From RGIG1902 sp034926865 (GTDB taxonomy: Bacteria > Bacillota > Clostridia > Oscillospirales > Butyricicoccaceae): a stretch of DNA of 64,000 nt. The position numbers and the translations under genes were made by a program. The notes under the pieces were generated by a model, which saw only the letters and a program-made list of their open reading frames with translations, had not been told where the DNA came from and made no database searches. The stretch spans positions 34,449 to 98,448 of the forward strand of contig JAYFQP010000020.1 in NCBI GenBank assembly GCA_034926865.1. Reading direction: 5' to 3'. The first letter of the stretch is position 1. Each line of letters begins with the position of its first letter. Shown piece by piece: positions 14,697-24,470 of the stretch.

Positions 14697-16220
14697 ATGA
14701 TATCAATAAACGGGCTGGACCTGACGCTTGATCAGGTAATTTCCGTAGCCAGAGGCAGGGAAAAGGCAGAGATTACGCCTATGGCCAAGGAGGCCATCAA
14801 TAAGGCGCGTAGATTCGTTGACAAAAAGCTTTCTGAAAAGGCCGTAGTATATGGCCTCACGACAGGCTTCGGCAAATTTTCAGATACCTTTGTCCCTGAG
14901 GAAGAAACAGCGGCTTTGCAGAGGAATCTGATCATCAGCCATTCATGTGCGATGGGAAATCCACTGCCTACAGACGTTGTAAGGGCGGCTATGCTGCTAA
15001 GATGCAATGCTCTTTCAAGGGGCAACTCGGGAATAAGGCTTTCTACGATAGAAACTTTGCTTGCAATGCTTAATAAGGGAGTTCACCCCATCATCCCAGA
15101 AAAAGGCTCGCTGGGCGCCAGCGGAGACCTTGCACCTCTTGCCCACATGGTCCTTGTCATGCTGGGAGAGGGCGAGGCCGAATATCAAGGCGTTAGGATG
15201 GCGGGCAAAGATGCCATGGCGAAGGCTCAGATACCTATAATCGAGCTTGCGGCCAAAGAGGGCCTTGCCCTTATCAACGGCACGCAGATAATGACCGCAA
15301 TCGCGTGCAACGTGCTGTACGATTCAATTGAGCTTGCAAAGACAGCCGATATAGCCGCTGCAATGACCTGTGAGGCTCAGCTTGGCATCAAGAAGGCTTT
15401 CGACCATAAAATTCATGATGTAAGAGGACATAAGGGCCAGAAGGACTGCGCTGAGAATCTTTTGCAAATACTTGAAGGCAGCCGCCTTGCCTTTGACCTT
15501 AACCCTCAAAAGGTGCAGGATGCTTACGCGATCCGATGCACGCCCCAAATCCATGGCGCCAGCCGTGATGCGATTGAATATGTTTACGGCGTTATTTCAA
15601 GAGAGATAAACGCCGTTACGGATAACCCCATAATATTTCCAGATGATGACGAGGCTATTTCTGGCGGAAACTTCCACGGTCAGCCTATAGCCCTCGCTAT
15701 GGATTTTCTCGGCATTGCGCTTTCAGAGTATGCAGATGTATCTGAGCGCAGGATAGAGCGCATGGTCAACCCGGCTTTGTCAAACGGACTGCCCGCTTTC
15801 CTGACAAAGCATGGCGGCGTTCATTCCGGCTTTATGATAGCCCAGTATTCAGCAGCTTCAATGGTTTCGGAAAACAAGGTTTATGCACACCCTGCATCGG
15901 TTGACTCTATTCCTTCTTCAGCTAACCAGGAAGACCATGTAAGCATGGGTACAACTGCCGCAAGAAAGGCAGCCATGATACTCGACAACAGCCGTAAGGT
16001 TTTGGGCATAGAATTGTTTGCTGCGGCTCAGGCTTTGTGGCTCAGGGGAGAGGATAAGCTTTCGCCAGCCACTAAGGCCGTGTATGACCATATAAGAAAA
16101 ACGGTTGCACCAATTGAAGAGGATATCGTTATGCATTATCCTATGGTAAAATGTGAAGAGATGATAAAGGCAGGAGAGATATCAAAGGCTGCAGAGAGTG
16201 TCTGCGGGCCTATAAAATAA
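14697..16220 (+). CDS. hutH: Histidine ammonia-lyase
   Basis: 507 residues, normal length. It converts L-histidine to trans-urocanate and ammonia in the cytosol. The Ala141-Ser142-Gly143 triad in GSLGASGDLAPLAH cyclises to the MIO electrophile. The family YGLTTGFGKF and NGTQIM stretches and GGNFHGQP are also present. ATG preceded by GGAGAG. First gene of the hut operon, which goes all the way to formimino-tetrahydrofolate chemistry, so histidine can be fermented to glutamate with the one-carbon unit saved. Confidence 0.98.
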   Translation: MISINGLDLTLDQVISVARGREKAEITPMAKEAINKARRFVDKKLSEKAVVYGLTTGFGKFSDTFVPEEETAALQRNLIISHSCAMGNPLPTDVVRAAMLLRCNALSRGNSGIRLSTIETLLAMLNKGVHPIIPEKGSLGASGDLAPLAHMVLVMLGEGEAEYQGVRMAGKDAMAKAQIPIIELAAKEGLALINGTQIMTAIACNVLYDSIELAKTADIAAAMTCEAQLGIKKAFDHKIHDVRGHKGQKDCAENLLQILEGSRLAFDLNPQKVQDAYAIRCTPQIHGASRDAIEYVYGVISREINAVTDNPIIFPDDDEAISGGNFHGQPIALAMDFLGIALSEYADVSERRIERMVNPALSNGLPAFLTKHGGVHSGFMIAQYSAASMVSENKVYAHPASVDSIPSSANQEDHVSMGTTAARKAAMILDNSRKVLGIELFAAAQALWLRGEDKLSPATKAVYDHIRKTVAPIEEDIVMHYPMVKCEEMIKAGEISKAAESVCGPIK

Positions 16221-16260
16221 GCTGTAAATCTATAAAATATGTAATAGGAGAGTGAAGGAA

Positions 16261-18279
16261 ATGTTGTCAAACAAAGAGATCGGTAAGGCAATGACCATCA
16301 AGCTTGACTGCGAGCTGCCTTCTTACCCAAAGTTTCAGGAGGGCATAAGAAGAGCTCCCGACAGGGGCTATAGGCTCACACCCGAACAGACAAAGCTTGC
16401 CCTAAGAAATGCCCTTAGGTATGTTCCCGAGGAGTTTCACGAGCAGCTGGCACCTGAGTTCCTTGAAGAGCTCAAGACACGTGGCAGGATATATGCTTAC
16501 CGTTTCCGTCCTGAAGGACGTATATACGGAAAATCCATTGATGAGTATAAGGGCAAATGCACCGAGGGCAGAGCATTTCAGGTTATGATCGACAACAACC
16601 TTGATTTTGAGGTTGCCCTTTATCCCTATGAGCTTACGACTTATGGCGAGACAGGCCAAGTCTGCCAGAACTGGCTGCAATACCGTCTGATAAAGAAATA
16701 TCTCGAAGAGCTGACTTGTGACCAGACCCTTGTTGTAGAGTCGGGTCATCCTGTAGGGCTATTTCCTTCACGTCCCGAATCCCCAAGAGTCATTGTGACT
16801 AATGCTCTTATGGTTGGCATGTTCGACAATATTGATGACTGGGAAATAGCCGAAGAGCTGGGAGTTGCAAACTACGGCCAGATGACAGCAGGCGGATGGA
16901 TGTACATAGGCCCTCAGGGAATCGTCCACGGCACCTTCAACACCATTCTTAACGCCGGAAGAAAGTTCCTCGGAATCGACGAGATGGGAGACCTCAGGGG
17001 TCATACCTTTGTATCTTCGGGACTCGGCGGGATGAGCGGAGCTCAACCTAAGGCTGCGAATATCGCAAACTCTGTGGGTATCTTTGCCGAGGTCGATATG
17101 TCGAGGATAGAGACGAGACACAGCCAGGGCTGGGTAGATGTCGTGAAGACTGATCTTGCCGATGTATTTGCAACCGCCAGAGAGTACATTGACAAGAAGG
17201 AGACTATAACCATAGCCTATCACGGCAACATCGTCGATCTTCTTGAGTATGCCGATACCCATAATTTTATGATAGACCTTCTCTCTGATCAGACCTCCTG
17301 CCATAATGCTTATAACGGAGGCTATTGCCCTGTGGGCATGACCTTTGATGAGCGTACAGAGATGCTTCATCATGACCGTAAGCAGTTTGAAAAGAGGGTT
17401 GACGAGACGCTCCACCGTCACTTTGAGGTCATAAAGAAGCTGACTGCCAAGGGGACATACTTCTTTGATTACGGTAACTCCTTCATGAAAGCTATCTATG
17501 ACAGTGGCGTTAAAGAGATATCTAAAAACGGATATGATGAGAAGGATGGATTCATCTGGCCATCATATGTTGAGGATATAATGGGCCCGATGCTCTTTGA
17601 TTACGGGTATGGACCATTTAGGTGGGTATGCCTTTCCGGAAAACCGGAGGATCTGCATAAGACCGACGAGGCTGCAATGAGCTGTATCGACCCCGAAAGA
17701 CGCTTCCAGGATAGGGATAACTACATTTGGGTCAGAGACGCCGAGAAGAATCGTCTTGTAGTTGGAACACAGGCAAGGATACTTTATCAGGATGCCGAAG
17801 GGAGACGCAGTATCGCTCTTAAGTTCAACGAGCTTGTCAGAAGAGGAGAAATAGGCCCAGTAATGATAGGAAGAGACCATCACGATGTCAGCGGAACCGA
17901 TTCGCCTTTCCGTGAAACCTCAAACATTAAGGATGGATCCAATGTCATGGCTGATATGGCCATTCAGTGCTTTGCCGGAAATGCTGCAAGGGGCATGAGC
18001 ATGTGCGCTCTTCATAATGGCGGCGGTGTAGGTATCGGAAAGGCAATAAACGGCGGCTTCGGCCTTGTGCTTGACGGCAGCCGCAGAGTAGACGATGTGA
18101 TACGTTCCGCTATGATGTGGGACGTTATGGGTGGCGTGGCAAGACGCGGCTGGGCAAGAAATGAGGCATCTATCGAGACAGCCGCAATTTATAATAAGAA
18201 TTACAGTGATGTCGGGCATATCACTCTGCCCTTTATAGTCAATGATCAACTTATAAATAAGCTTGTGGAGGATAAATAA
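16261..18279 (+). CDS. hutU: Urocanate hydratase (long anaerobe-type)
   Basis: 672 residues from the ATG at 16261 (AGGAG 10 nt upstream; an earlier GTG at 16252 is too close to it). It adds water to urocanate giving 4-imidazolone-5-propionate with tightly bound NAD+. Conserved stretches include ESGHPVGLFPSRP, YGQMTAGGWMYIGPQGIVHG, SSGLGGMSGAQPKAA, DQTSCHN and HNGGGVGIGKAINGGFG. It is longer than the 555-residue proteobacterial form, as in many Clostridia and Fusobacteria. Stop is 1 bp before ftcD. Confidence 0.97.
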   Translation: MLSNKEIGKAMTIKLDCELPSYPKFQEGIRRAPDRGYRLTPEQTKLALRNALRYVPEEFHEQLAPEFLEELKTRGRIYAYRFRPEGRIYGKSIDEYKGKCTEGRAFQVMIDNNLDFEVALYPYELTTYGETGQVCQNWLQYRLIKKYLEELTCDQTLVVESGHPVGLFPSRPESPRVIVTNALMVGMFDNIDDWEIAEELGVANYGQMTAGGWMYIGPQGIVHGTFNTILNAGRKFLGIDEMGDLRGHTFVSSGLGGMSGAQPKAANIANSVGIFAEVDMSRIETRHSQGWVDVVKTDLADVFATAREYIDKKETITIAYHGNIVDLLEYADTHNFMIDLLSDQTSCHNAYNGGYCPVGMTFDERTEMLHHDRKQFEKRVDETLHRHFEVIKKLTAKGTYFFDYGNSFMKAIYDSGVKEISKNGYDEKDGFIWPSYVEDIMGPMLFDYGYGPFRWVCLSGKPEDLHKTDEAAMSCIDPERRFQDRDNYIWVRDAEKNRLVVGTQARILYQDAEGRRSIALKFNELVRRGEIGPVMIGRDHHDVSGTDSPFRETSNIKDGSNVMADMAIQCFAGNAARGMSMCALHNGGGVGIGKAINGGFGLVLDGSRRVDDVIRSAMMWDVMGGVARRGWARNEASIETAAIYNKNYSDVGHITLPFIVNDQLINKLVEDK

Positions 18280-18280
18280 C

Positions 18281-19177
18281 ATGGCAAAGATAGTAGAGTG
18301 CATCCCCAATATCAGCGAGGGCAGAAATAAAGAGGTAATTGAGGCTGTAGTCGACGAGGTAAGAAAGACTGTGGGTGTAACGCTGCTCGATTACAGCTCT
18401 GATACAAGCCACAACAGGACGGTAATAACCTTTCTAGGCAGCCCAGAAGGGGTAGAAGAGGCCGCCGTTGCTCTTGCGAAAAAAGCTGCCGAGCTTATCG
18501 ACCTCACAAAGCATCAGGGTGAGCATCCGAGAATGGGCGCTGTTGACGTAGTTCCATTTGTTCCAATCAAGGAAATTTCAAAGGATGAGTGTATTGAAAT
18601 TTCCAAGAAGGTTGGCTCAAGAATCTGGCAAGAGGCCAAAATGCCGGTATTCCTCTATGAAGATTCAGCGTCTGCTCCCAACAGGGTCAATCTTGCAAAG
18701 ATTAGAAAAGGCCAGTTTGAGGGCATGGGGAAGAAGGTTCTTGAAGAAGAATGGGAACCGGATTTCGGCGGCAGGACCATCCATCCTACAGCTGGCGTAG
18801 TGGCCGTAGGTTGCAGGATGCCTCTTGTGGCCTTCAATATCAACCTCAATACCGCGGATTTATCTATTGCTTCGGCAATAGCAAAAATAATCCGACAGTC
18901 CAGTGGCGGCCTGGAGTGCGTCAAAGCCCTTGGTGTTATGCTTGAAGACAGAAATATCGCCCAGGTCTCGATCAATATGACTAACTTCAATAAGACACCT
19001 CTGTACAGAGTACTTGAGCTTGTAAAAGCTGAGGCAAAAAGATGGGGAGTAACTGTTGTGGGAACCGAAATTATCGGCCTTACTCCCATGAATGCCCTTA
19101 TAGATACAGCAGAGTATTACCTGCAGATCGAGAACTTTGATAAGAACAAACAGGTGCTCGAGAACTACATGATTTAA
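18281..19177 (+). CDS. ftcD: Glutamate formimidoyltransferase
   Basis: 298 residues from ATG 18281, immediately after hutU. It transfers the formimino group of N-formimino-L-glutamate to tetrahydrofolate, releasing glutamate. The start MAKIVECIPNISEGRN and the H-Q-G-E-H-P-R-M-G segment (LTKHQGEHPRMGAVDVVPFV) are diagnostic. It corresponds to the N-terminal domain of mammalian FTCD; the cyclodeaminase half is a separate gene two positions downstream, so the bifunctional enzyme is split here. Confidence 0.97.
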   Translation: MAKIVECIPNISEGRNKEVIEAVVDEVRKTVGVTLLDYSSDTSHNRTVITFLGSPEGVEEAAVALAKKAAELIDLTKHQGEHPRMGAVDVVPFVPIKEISKDECIEISKKVGSRIWQEAKMPVFLYEDSASAPNRVNLAKIRKGQFEGMGKKVLEEEWEPDFGGRTIHPTAGVVAVGCRMPLVAFNINLNTADLSIASAIAKIIRQSSGGLECVKALGVMLEDRNIAQVSINMTNFNKTPLYRVLELVKAEAKRWGVTVVGTEIIGLTPMNALIDTAEYYLQIENFDKNKQVLENYMI

Positions 19178-19186
19178 GGTGAGATT

Positions 19187-20419
19187 ATGCTGCTGATAAA
19201 AAATATCGGCACTCTGCAAACCCCTGTTGGCAGCTTTAAGCACGGGGGGAAAAGCCAGGGTGAAAACTCGGTTCTTCATAATGCCGCAATTCTTGTTGAT
19301 GGCGGCGTTATAAAGGTGATCTCATTTGATGGGAAACTTCCAGATGGGTATGAGAAGGCGGAAAAGATAATCGATGCCGGGGGAAAGCTTGTTACCCCCG
19401 GGCTTATAGACTGCCATACCCATATGGTGTTTGGGGGATACCGTCAGGGAGAGATACCACTTAAGCTTAAAGGTGCGGGATATCTTGATATTCTGAAAGC
19501 CGGAGGCGGTATACTTGATACGGTCAGCAAAACAAGAGAAGCCTCCGAAAACGAACTTTTTGAGAAATCAATGGGCTTTCTTGACGAGATGCTCTCCCTT
19601 GGTGTCACTACAGTGGAATCCAAAAGCGGATATGGCCTTGATAAGGAAAATGAGCTCAAGCAACTCCGAGTCAATAAGAGGCTGAATGATGCTCACAAGG
19701 CGGACGTCGTTTCTACCTTTCTTGGTGCTCATGCAATACCTCAGGAATACAAGGGCAGGGGGGATCAGTATATCGATATGCTCTGCAATGATGTGCTTCC
19801 GGCAGTTGCCGCCGAAAAGCTGGCGGGCTTCTGCGATGTATTCTGCGAGGACGGCGTGTTTGACGTAAATCAGAGCAGAAAGCTGCTTGAAGCCGCCAAA
19901 AAGCTTGGGCTACGCGCCCGTATACATGCAGATGAGATAGAGGAAATCGGCGGTGCTGTGCTTTCAGGCGAGCTTGAGGCCGTTTCTGCCGAGCATCTTA
20001 TTGCAACAGGGGAGCGCGGCATGGCCTCGATGGCAAATGGAGGCGTTATAGCGGATCTTCTTCCGGCTACATCTTTTTATCTCAATAAAACCTTCGCCCC
20101 TGCCCGCAGGATGATAGAGCTTGGCATACCGGTAGCTATAGCCTCAGACTTTAACCCTGGTTCATGCCCTTCGCTTAACCTTCAGCTTGCTATGAGCATG
20201 GGATATATAAAGTATCGCATGACGCCCGAAGAGGTACTTACGGCCGTCACGATTAATGCCGCCTGCTCGCTTGGGCTTGAGAATACTATAGGTACTATCG
20301 AGGAAGGCAAAAAGGCTGATATGGTCATTTGGGATGCACACGATATGGCGATGCTTGTATATCGCTTCGGAAGCAACCTTGCAAAGACAGTTATCAAGAA
20401 TGGGGAGACAGTGAAATAA
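19187..20419 (+). CDS. hutI: Imidazolonepropionase
   Basis: 410 residues, amidohydrolase fold. It opens 4-imidazolone-5-propionate to N-formimino-L-glutamate. Metal-binding His77/His79 in DCHTHMVFGG, substrate-region KSGYGLD, metal His in RIHADEIEEIGG, and the late metal Asp in AIASDFNPGS are present. ATG with AGGTGAG upstream. It sits between ftcD and fchA although it acts before ftcD in the pathway; its stop overlaps the fchA start by 1 bp (TAATG). Confidence 0.97.
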   Translation: MLLIKNIGTLQTPVGSFKHGGKSQGENSVLHNAAILVDGGVIKVISFDGKLPDGYEKAEKIIDAGGKLVTPGLIDCHTHMVFGGYRQGEIPLKLKGAGYLDILKAGGGILDTVSKTREASENELFEKSMGFLDEMLSLGVTTVESKSGYGLDKENELKQLRVNKRLNDAHKADVVSTFLGAHAIPQEYKGRGDQYIDMLCNDVLPAVAAEKLAGFCDVFCEDGVFDVNQSRKLLEAAKKLGLRARIHADEIEEIGGAVLSGELEAVSAEHLIATGERGMASMANGGVIADLLPATSFYLNKTFAPARRMIELGIPVAIASDFNPGSCPSLNLQLAMSMGYIKYRMTPEEVLTAVTINAACSLGLENTIGTIEEGKKADMVIWDAHDMAMLVYRFGSNLAKTVIKNGETVK

Positions 20420-21051
20420 TGAAGCTTGTAGAAATGACAGTTGACAAATATATAGATACAGTTGCCTCCGATTCTCCGGCCCCCGGAGGCGGGAGCGCTT
20501 CGGCTCTCTGCGGTGCTCAGGGCGCGGGGCTTGTCACAATGGTGGCAGGATTGACTGTCGGTAAGAAAAAGTATCTTGAGCACAGCGAGGTATGTGCCGG
20601 CGTCATTAACAAGGGTATGCCCTATGTTGATTCGCTTAAATCGCAGATAGATAAGGACACCGAAGCCTTCAATATGGTGTCTGCTGCTTTTAAGCTGCCC
20701 AAGGACAGCGATGTGGAAAAAGCCGCACGATCAAAAGCCATACAGGATGGAACGCTCGTTTCAACAGAGGTTCCGTTTGAAACTATGACGCTTGCACTTG
20801 ATGCGTTGAAAAACGCTAAAACCCTCCTTAATGGTTTCAACGTAAGCGCCGCAAGTGATCTCGGCGTGGCGTCCCTTGAGCTTCTGGCCTGTGTCAAGGG
20901 GGCATGGCTCAATGTCCTTATAAACATCGGAAGTCTTAAGGATAAGGAAAAGGCGGAAGAGTATAGAGTAAGGGGTCTTGCCGTCTTAAAAGAGGCTGAC
21001 GAGCTGGCAAACGGTATATACGCTGAGGTAGAAAAGATCATAGCTCAGTAA
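20419..21051 (+). CDS. fchA: Formimidoyltetrahydrofolate cyclodeaminase
   Basis: 210 residues. It converts 5-formimino-THF to 5,10-methenyl-THF plus ammonia, completing retrieval of the histidine one-carbon unit. The helical fold's diagnostic start is seen: DSPAPGGGSASALCGAQGAGL. It starts on the hutI stop codon (TAATG) and ends the hut operon; a GC-rich hairpin follows at 21099-21123. Confidence 0.95.
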   Translation: MKLVEMTVDKYIDTVASDSPAPGGGSASALCGAQGAGLVTMVAGLTVGKKKYLEHSEVCAGVINKGMPYVDSLKSQIDKDTEAFNMVSAAFKLPKDSDVEKAARSKAIQDGTLVSTEVPFETMTLALDALKNAKTLLNGFNVSAASDLGVASLELLACVKGAWLNVLINIGSLKDKEKAEEYRVRGLAVLKEADELANGIYAEVEKIIAQ

Positions 21052-21098
21052 AGCTAAGGGCTTTACAGCATATTTTATCAGCGCTTTATTTGGTATAT

Positions 21099-21123
21099 AG
21101 GGCCGCTCATTACGGGCGGCCCT
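21099..21123 (+). terminator. Possible terminator after the hut operon
   Basis: AGGGCCGC (21099-21106) pairs with GCGGCCCT (21116-21123), 8 bp. Only a weak T-run follows (ATCTTTGG), so partial read-through into the glycosylase gene is likely. Confidence 0.5.
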
Positions 21124-21140
21124 ATCTTTGGAGGCAGCTT

Positions 21141-21635
21141 ATGGCGGTTAAGGGGTTTGAGCCGATTTATTCAGAAAGATCAAGGGCGCTTATTTTAGGA
21201 ACATGGCCATCGCCAAAATCATTTGAACAGGGTTTTTATTACGGACACCCTCAAAATAGATTCTGGCCGCTCATGGCTTTTTTGAGTGGGAAGGAGCGGC
21301 CCGCATCTATTGAGGATAAGAAGGATATTATTCTGCAAAGCGGGCTTGCCTTGTGGGATACCATAGAACAGTGTGATATTGAGGGAGCTTCCGATGCCTC
21401 TATAAGAAACGTAGAGCCAAGGGATATAACATGGCTTATTGAAAGAACAAATATCGAGGCAGTCTTCTGCAACGGGGGAAAGTCCTACGAGATATATACT
21501 AAGCACCAGTATCCCAAGACGGGGATTGCCGCTATTAAGTTTCCAAGTACAAGCCCGGCAAACGCCGCCTTTTCCTTTGAACGGCTGACGCAGGAATGGT
21601 CTGCTATTCGAAAATATATGACCTTTGATGTATAG
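21141..21635 (+). CDS. DNA-deoxyinosine glycosylase (UDG family 6)
   Basis: 164 residues from ATG 21141 (GGAGG upstream). The start ERSRALILGTWPSPKSFEQG followed by FYYGHPQNRFWPLM is the family-6 hypoxanthine-DNA glycosylase pattern within the uracil-glycosylase superfamily; the Asn in PQNRFW is the expected catalytic residue. It excises deaminated adenine from DNA. It is 90 bp after fchA and may share some read-through, with no functional link apparent. Confidence 0.85.
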   Translation: MAVKGFEPIYSERSRALILGTWPSPKSFEQGFYYGHPQNRFWPLMAFLSGKERPASIEDKKDIILQSGLALWDTIEQCDIEGASDASIRNVEPRDITWLIERTNIEAVFCNGGKSYEIYTKHQYPKTGIAAIKFPSTSPANAAFSFERLTQEWSAIRKYMTFDV

Positions 21636-21650
21636 AACAGTTCATAAAAA

Positions 21651-21685
21651 AAGCCCATCCGACTGTAGTCGGATGGGCTTTTGCT
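21651..21685. terminator. Bidirectional terminator between glycosylase gene and potD
   Basis: AAGCCCATCCGAC (21651-21663) and GTCGGATGGGCTT (21668-21680), a perfect 13-bp stem with A/T runs either side, for convergent genes. Confidence 0.95.
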
Positions 21686-21694
21686 TTTACTTAA

Positions 21695-22732
21695 CTATGA
21701 TTTGAGCTTTGTCCAATAGTCGTTATAAAGCTCGTTTGTTTCAAGCGGAAGGTTTATATATGTCTGGCATTTTTCAAGGATGCTCTTTGCGGGGAAGAGG
21801 GTTGGATTATTTCTGGTCTCTTCGTCAAGTTGCTCATAGGCTTCCTTAGAGGGGGTTGCGTAGCCTGTGACATCCATATTCCGAAGCTCGATATCCGTGC
21901 GGCACATGAAGTTAATAAAGGCTTCGCCGTTTGCCTTGTGCTCCGCGCCCTTGGGGATGCACATTGCATCGACAAAGAAGTTTGTTCCCTCTTCAGGGAT
22001 ACAGAACGCAAGGTCAGGGTTTGTATCCATCATAGTGATGGCGTCTCCGGCGTAATATACGCCAATGGCAGCTTCATTGCTTTCCATTTTGTCGAATATC
22101 TGATCCATAGCATAGCCCTGAAGTATACTTTTTTGCTCTTTCAGCAGCTGGTATGCAGCCTCAAGTTGGGCCTTGTCCGTAGTGTTGACAGAATAGCCGA
22201 GGTAGAGGAGGGCGGTTGCCATAGCATCACGGGAGTTGTCGAACTGAAGGATCTGTCCGCTGTACTTTTTGTCGAATATAGTGCTCCAGCTTGTTACGGG
22301 TTCGTTGACCATCGTTTTGTTGTAGATGATTCCGACAACACCCCATGTATAAGGTACTGAATATTCCTGATCCGGGTCAAACTCAAGATTAAGATATTGA
22401 GGGTCAATTTTTGAGAGGTTAGGGACATTTTTGTAATCGATCTTCTCAAGCATATCCTCTTGCATCATACGAGAAATCATATAATCAGAGGGGATGATAA
22501 CGTCATAACTTACGCCGCCTTGCTTGAGTACAGCGTAAAGCTGCTCATTTGTCTCATATACCTTATAGTTGACCTTAATGCCGGTTTCTTCCTCGAAATC
22601 GTCGAATATAGACTCATCTATATTCTCACCCCAGTTATAAACATTGACGACTTCTTTGGAGCTGCTTCCGCATCCGGCGAAAAGGATCGCTATTGCCAGT
22701 ACCGCGGCAAAAAGCACAGGTGTTTTTTTCAA
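21695..22732 (-). CDS. potD: Spermidine/putrescine ABC transporter substrate-binding lipoprotein
   Basis: About 345 residues from a TTG at 22732, 8 nt after GGGAG; this start leaves 4 bp after potC and yields a clean lipoprotein signal (ILFAGC, lipid Cys21), whereas upstream in-frame starts would lie inside potC. The mature part begins VVNVYNWGENIDESIFDDFE, characteristic of PotD/PotF. It captures polyamines at the membrane surface and delivers them to PotBC. Confidence 0.95.
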   Translation of the reverse strand: MKKTPVLFAAVLAIAILFAGCGSSSKEVVNVYNWGENIDESIFDDFEEETGIKVNYKVYETNEQLYAVLKQGGVSYDVIIPSDYMISRMMQEDMLEKIDYKNVPNLSKIDPQYLNLEFDPDQEYSVPYTWGVVGIIYNKTMVNEPVTSWSTIFDKKYSGQILQFDNSRDAMATALLYLGYSVNTTDKAQLEAAYQLLKEQKSILQGYAMDQIFDKMESNEAAIGVYYAGDAITMMDTNPDLAFCIPEEGTNFFVDAMCIPKGAEHKANGEAFINFMCRTDIELRNMDVTGYATPSKEAYEQLDEETRNNPTLFPAKSILEKCQTYINLPLETNELYNDYWTKLKS

Positions 22733-22736
22733 TTTT

Positions 22737-23576
22737 TTATCTCCCTTCAGAAAAAGAATTACTAAAATTGGCGTGCTTTTTTTCGTTCGCCTTTTCTTGC
22801 CTAACATCTCTGATATTGATGATTATGAGCAGAAGAAGTATTGTGACGAAAAGGATAGTGGATATTGCATTTATCTCCGGGCTTATACGCTTTTTTGTCA
22901 TGGCGTATATGCGCATCGAAAGGGTTTCAACAGAGCCTGCCGTAAAGTAACTTATTACAAAGTCATCTACCGAAAGAGTAAATGCCATTAAAAGGCCGTT
23001 GATTATGCCTGGGCGTATCTCCGGGATTATTACCTTGGAAAATGCCTGCATCCATGTGCAGCCAAGATCCTGTGCTGCCTCGAAGAGGTTTTTGTCAAGC
23101 TGCCTGAGTTTGGGCATGATCGAAAGTATTACATAGGGGATATTGAAGGTAATATGGGCGATTAAAAGTGTGCCGAAGCCAAGCTCGAATCCGAGTATTT
23201 TGCCAAGAAACACAAAGAGGATACACAGGGAAACACCTGTGATTATATCGGCATTTATGACGGGGATATTGCTTATCTGCAGGACAGCTTCGCGCTGGCG
23301 TTTTCGCATATTGAATATGCCTACAGATGCAAAAGTTCCCGTGATAGTAGCTATGATGGCGGCCAGCACAGAGACAAGCAAAGTGGTGTAAAGAGCTGAC
23401 AAAATTGAACTGTTGTTAAACAGCTTTATATACCAGTCAAAGGTGAAGCCGGTCCATACGCTTCGGCTTTTTGTACTGTTGAAAGAAAAAACGATAAGCA
23501 CAAAAATGGGGGCGTATAGAAAGAAGAATAAAAGGAAACTTAAAATCCTTCCGCCAAATGAGTTTTTCTTTTTCAT
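22737..23576 (-). CDS. potC: Polyamine ABC transporter permease PotC
   Basis: 279 residues, six hydrophobic segments. The EAA loop that docks the ATPase is visible as LFEAAQDLGCTWMQAFSKVIIPEIRPGI. Start overlaps the potB stop by 4 bp. It pairs with PotB to form the membrane channel. Confidence 0.95.
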   Translation of the reverse strand: MKKKNSFGGRILSFLLFFFLYAPIFVLIVFSFNSTKSRSVWTGFTFDWYIKLFNNSSILSALYTTLLVSVLAAIIATITGTFASVGIFNMRKRQREAVLQISNIPVINADIITGVSLCILFVFLGKILGFELGFGTLLIAHITFNIPYVILSIMPKLRQLDKNLFEAAQDLGCTWMQAFSKVIIPEIRPGIINGLLMAFTLSVDDFVISYFTAGSVETLSMRIYAMTKKRISPEINAISTILFVTILLLLIIINIRDVRQEKANEKKHANFSNSFSEGR

Positions 23577-24460
23577 AGCAGCACCGCCTGGTCCTCGCCG
23601 TCACCAAACCTATTCATAACAGCCATGCAGACCATTACTATTATCATCATGATAAGCGATATGGCAGAGCCGAGATGGGGGTTATATGCGCCGCCTATGA
23701 ACTGCATTTCAATAAGATCGCCAAGCAGCATGGTGGTGCCTCCGCCGAGCAGCCTTGACAGAACAAAGGTACTGACGGATGGGACAAATACCATAGTTAT
23801 TCCTGAGAGAACACCGGGCAGGCTGAGGGGGAGAATTATCTTTTTGAATACTGTCATGGAATCAGCGCCAAGATCCTGCGCCGCTTCTATTGTAGCCCTG
23901 TCGATTTTCACTATAACCGAATAGATAGGCATTATCATAAATGGAAGGTAGTTATAAACCATGCCGAGAATAACGGCGCCCTGAGTATTTATCAATTTGA
24001 AATATTCTATCGGGACATATTTGGAAGGATCATTTGCCATGGCAAGGCCAATTTTGTTGATAAGGTCAAAAAGTCCTATATTATCAAAGAAAGTATTTAA
24101 AAGCCCTGTGTTTTCGAGGATAGACATCCATGCGTAGGTACGAAGCAAAAAGTTTATCCACATAGGAAGCATTATCAGCATTATTGCCACGCGCTGAAAA
24201 ACCGGACTTTCCTTTGAAAGGACCCAGGATACCGGATAACCGATGATAAGACAGATCACTGTTGCGCCAAGAGAGAGAGCAAGCGAGCGCACAAAGACAA
24301 TAGTATAGCTTCCCATTTCTGAAAAGTTAGCGAGCGTGAATCCTCCCGCCTCACTTGTAAAGGCATAAAATAGTATCAGCAGAAGAGGGACAACTACGAA
24401 AACCGCCATCCAGATGACGTAAGGAACAGCTGGAACAGTGGCCAGTTTATGATTCTTCAT
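23573..24460 (-). CDS. potB: Polyamine ABC transporter permease PotB
   Basis: 295 residues from the ATG at 24460 (GGAGG 5 nt upstream); a longer frame upstream runs back into potA and is not needed. Six membrane helices and the EAA loop TIEAAQDLGADSMTVFKKIILPLSLPGV. Ten base pairs after potA. Confidence 0.95.
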   Translation of the reverse strand: MKNHKLATVPAVPYVIWMAVFVVVPLLLILFYAFTSEAGGFTLANFSEMGSYTIVFVRSLALSLGATVICLIIGYPVSWVLSKESPVFQRVAIMLIMLPMWINFLLRTYAWMSILENTGLLNTFFDNIGLFDLINKIGLAMANDPSKYVPIEYFKLINTQGAVILGMVYNYLPFMIMPIYSVIVKIDRATIEAAQDLGADSMTVFKKIILPLSLPGVLSGITMVFVPSVSTFVLSRLLGGGTTMLLGDLIEMQFIGGAYNPHLGSAISLIMMIIVMVCMAVMNRFGDGEDQAVLL

Positions 24461-24470
24461 ACAGGCCTCC

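Noticed and set aside
17920..18309. Minus-strand ORFs opposite hutU/ftcD
   Set aside because: Shadow frames of well-supported genes, with no motif or RBS.
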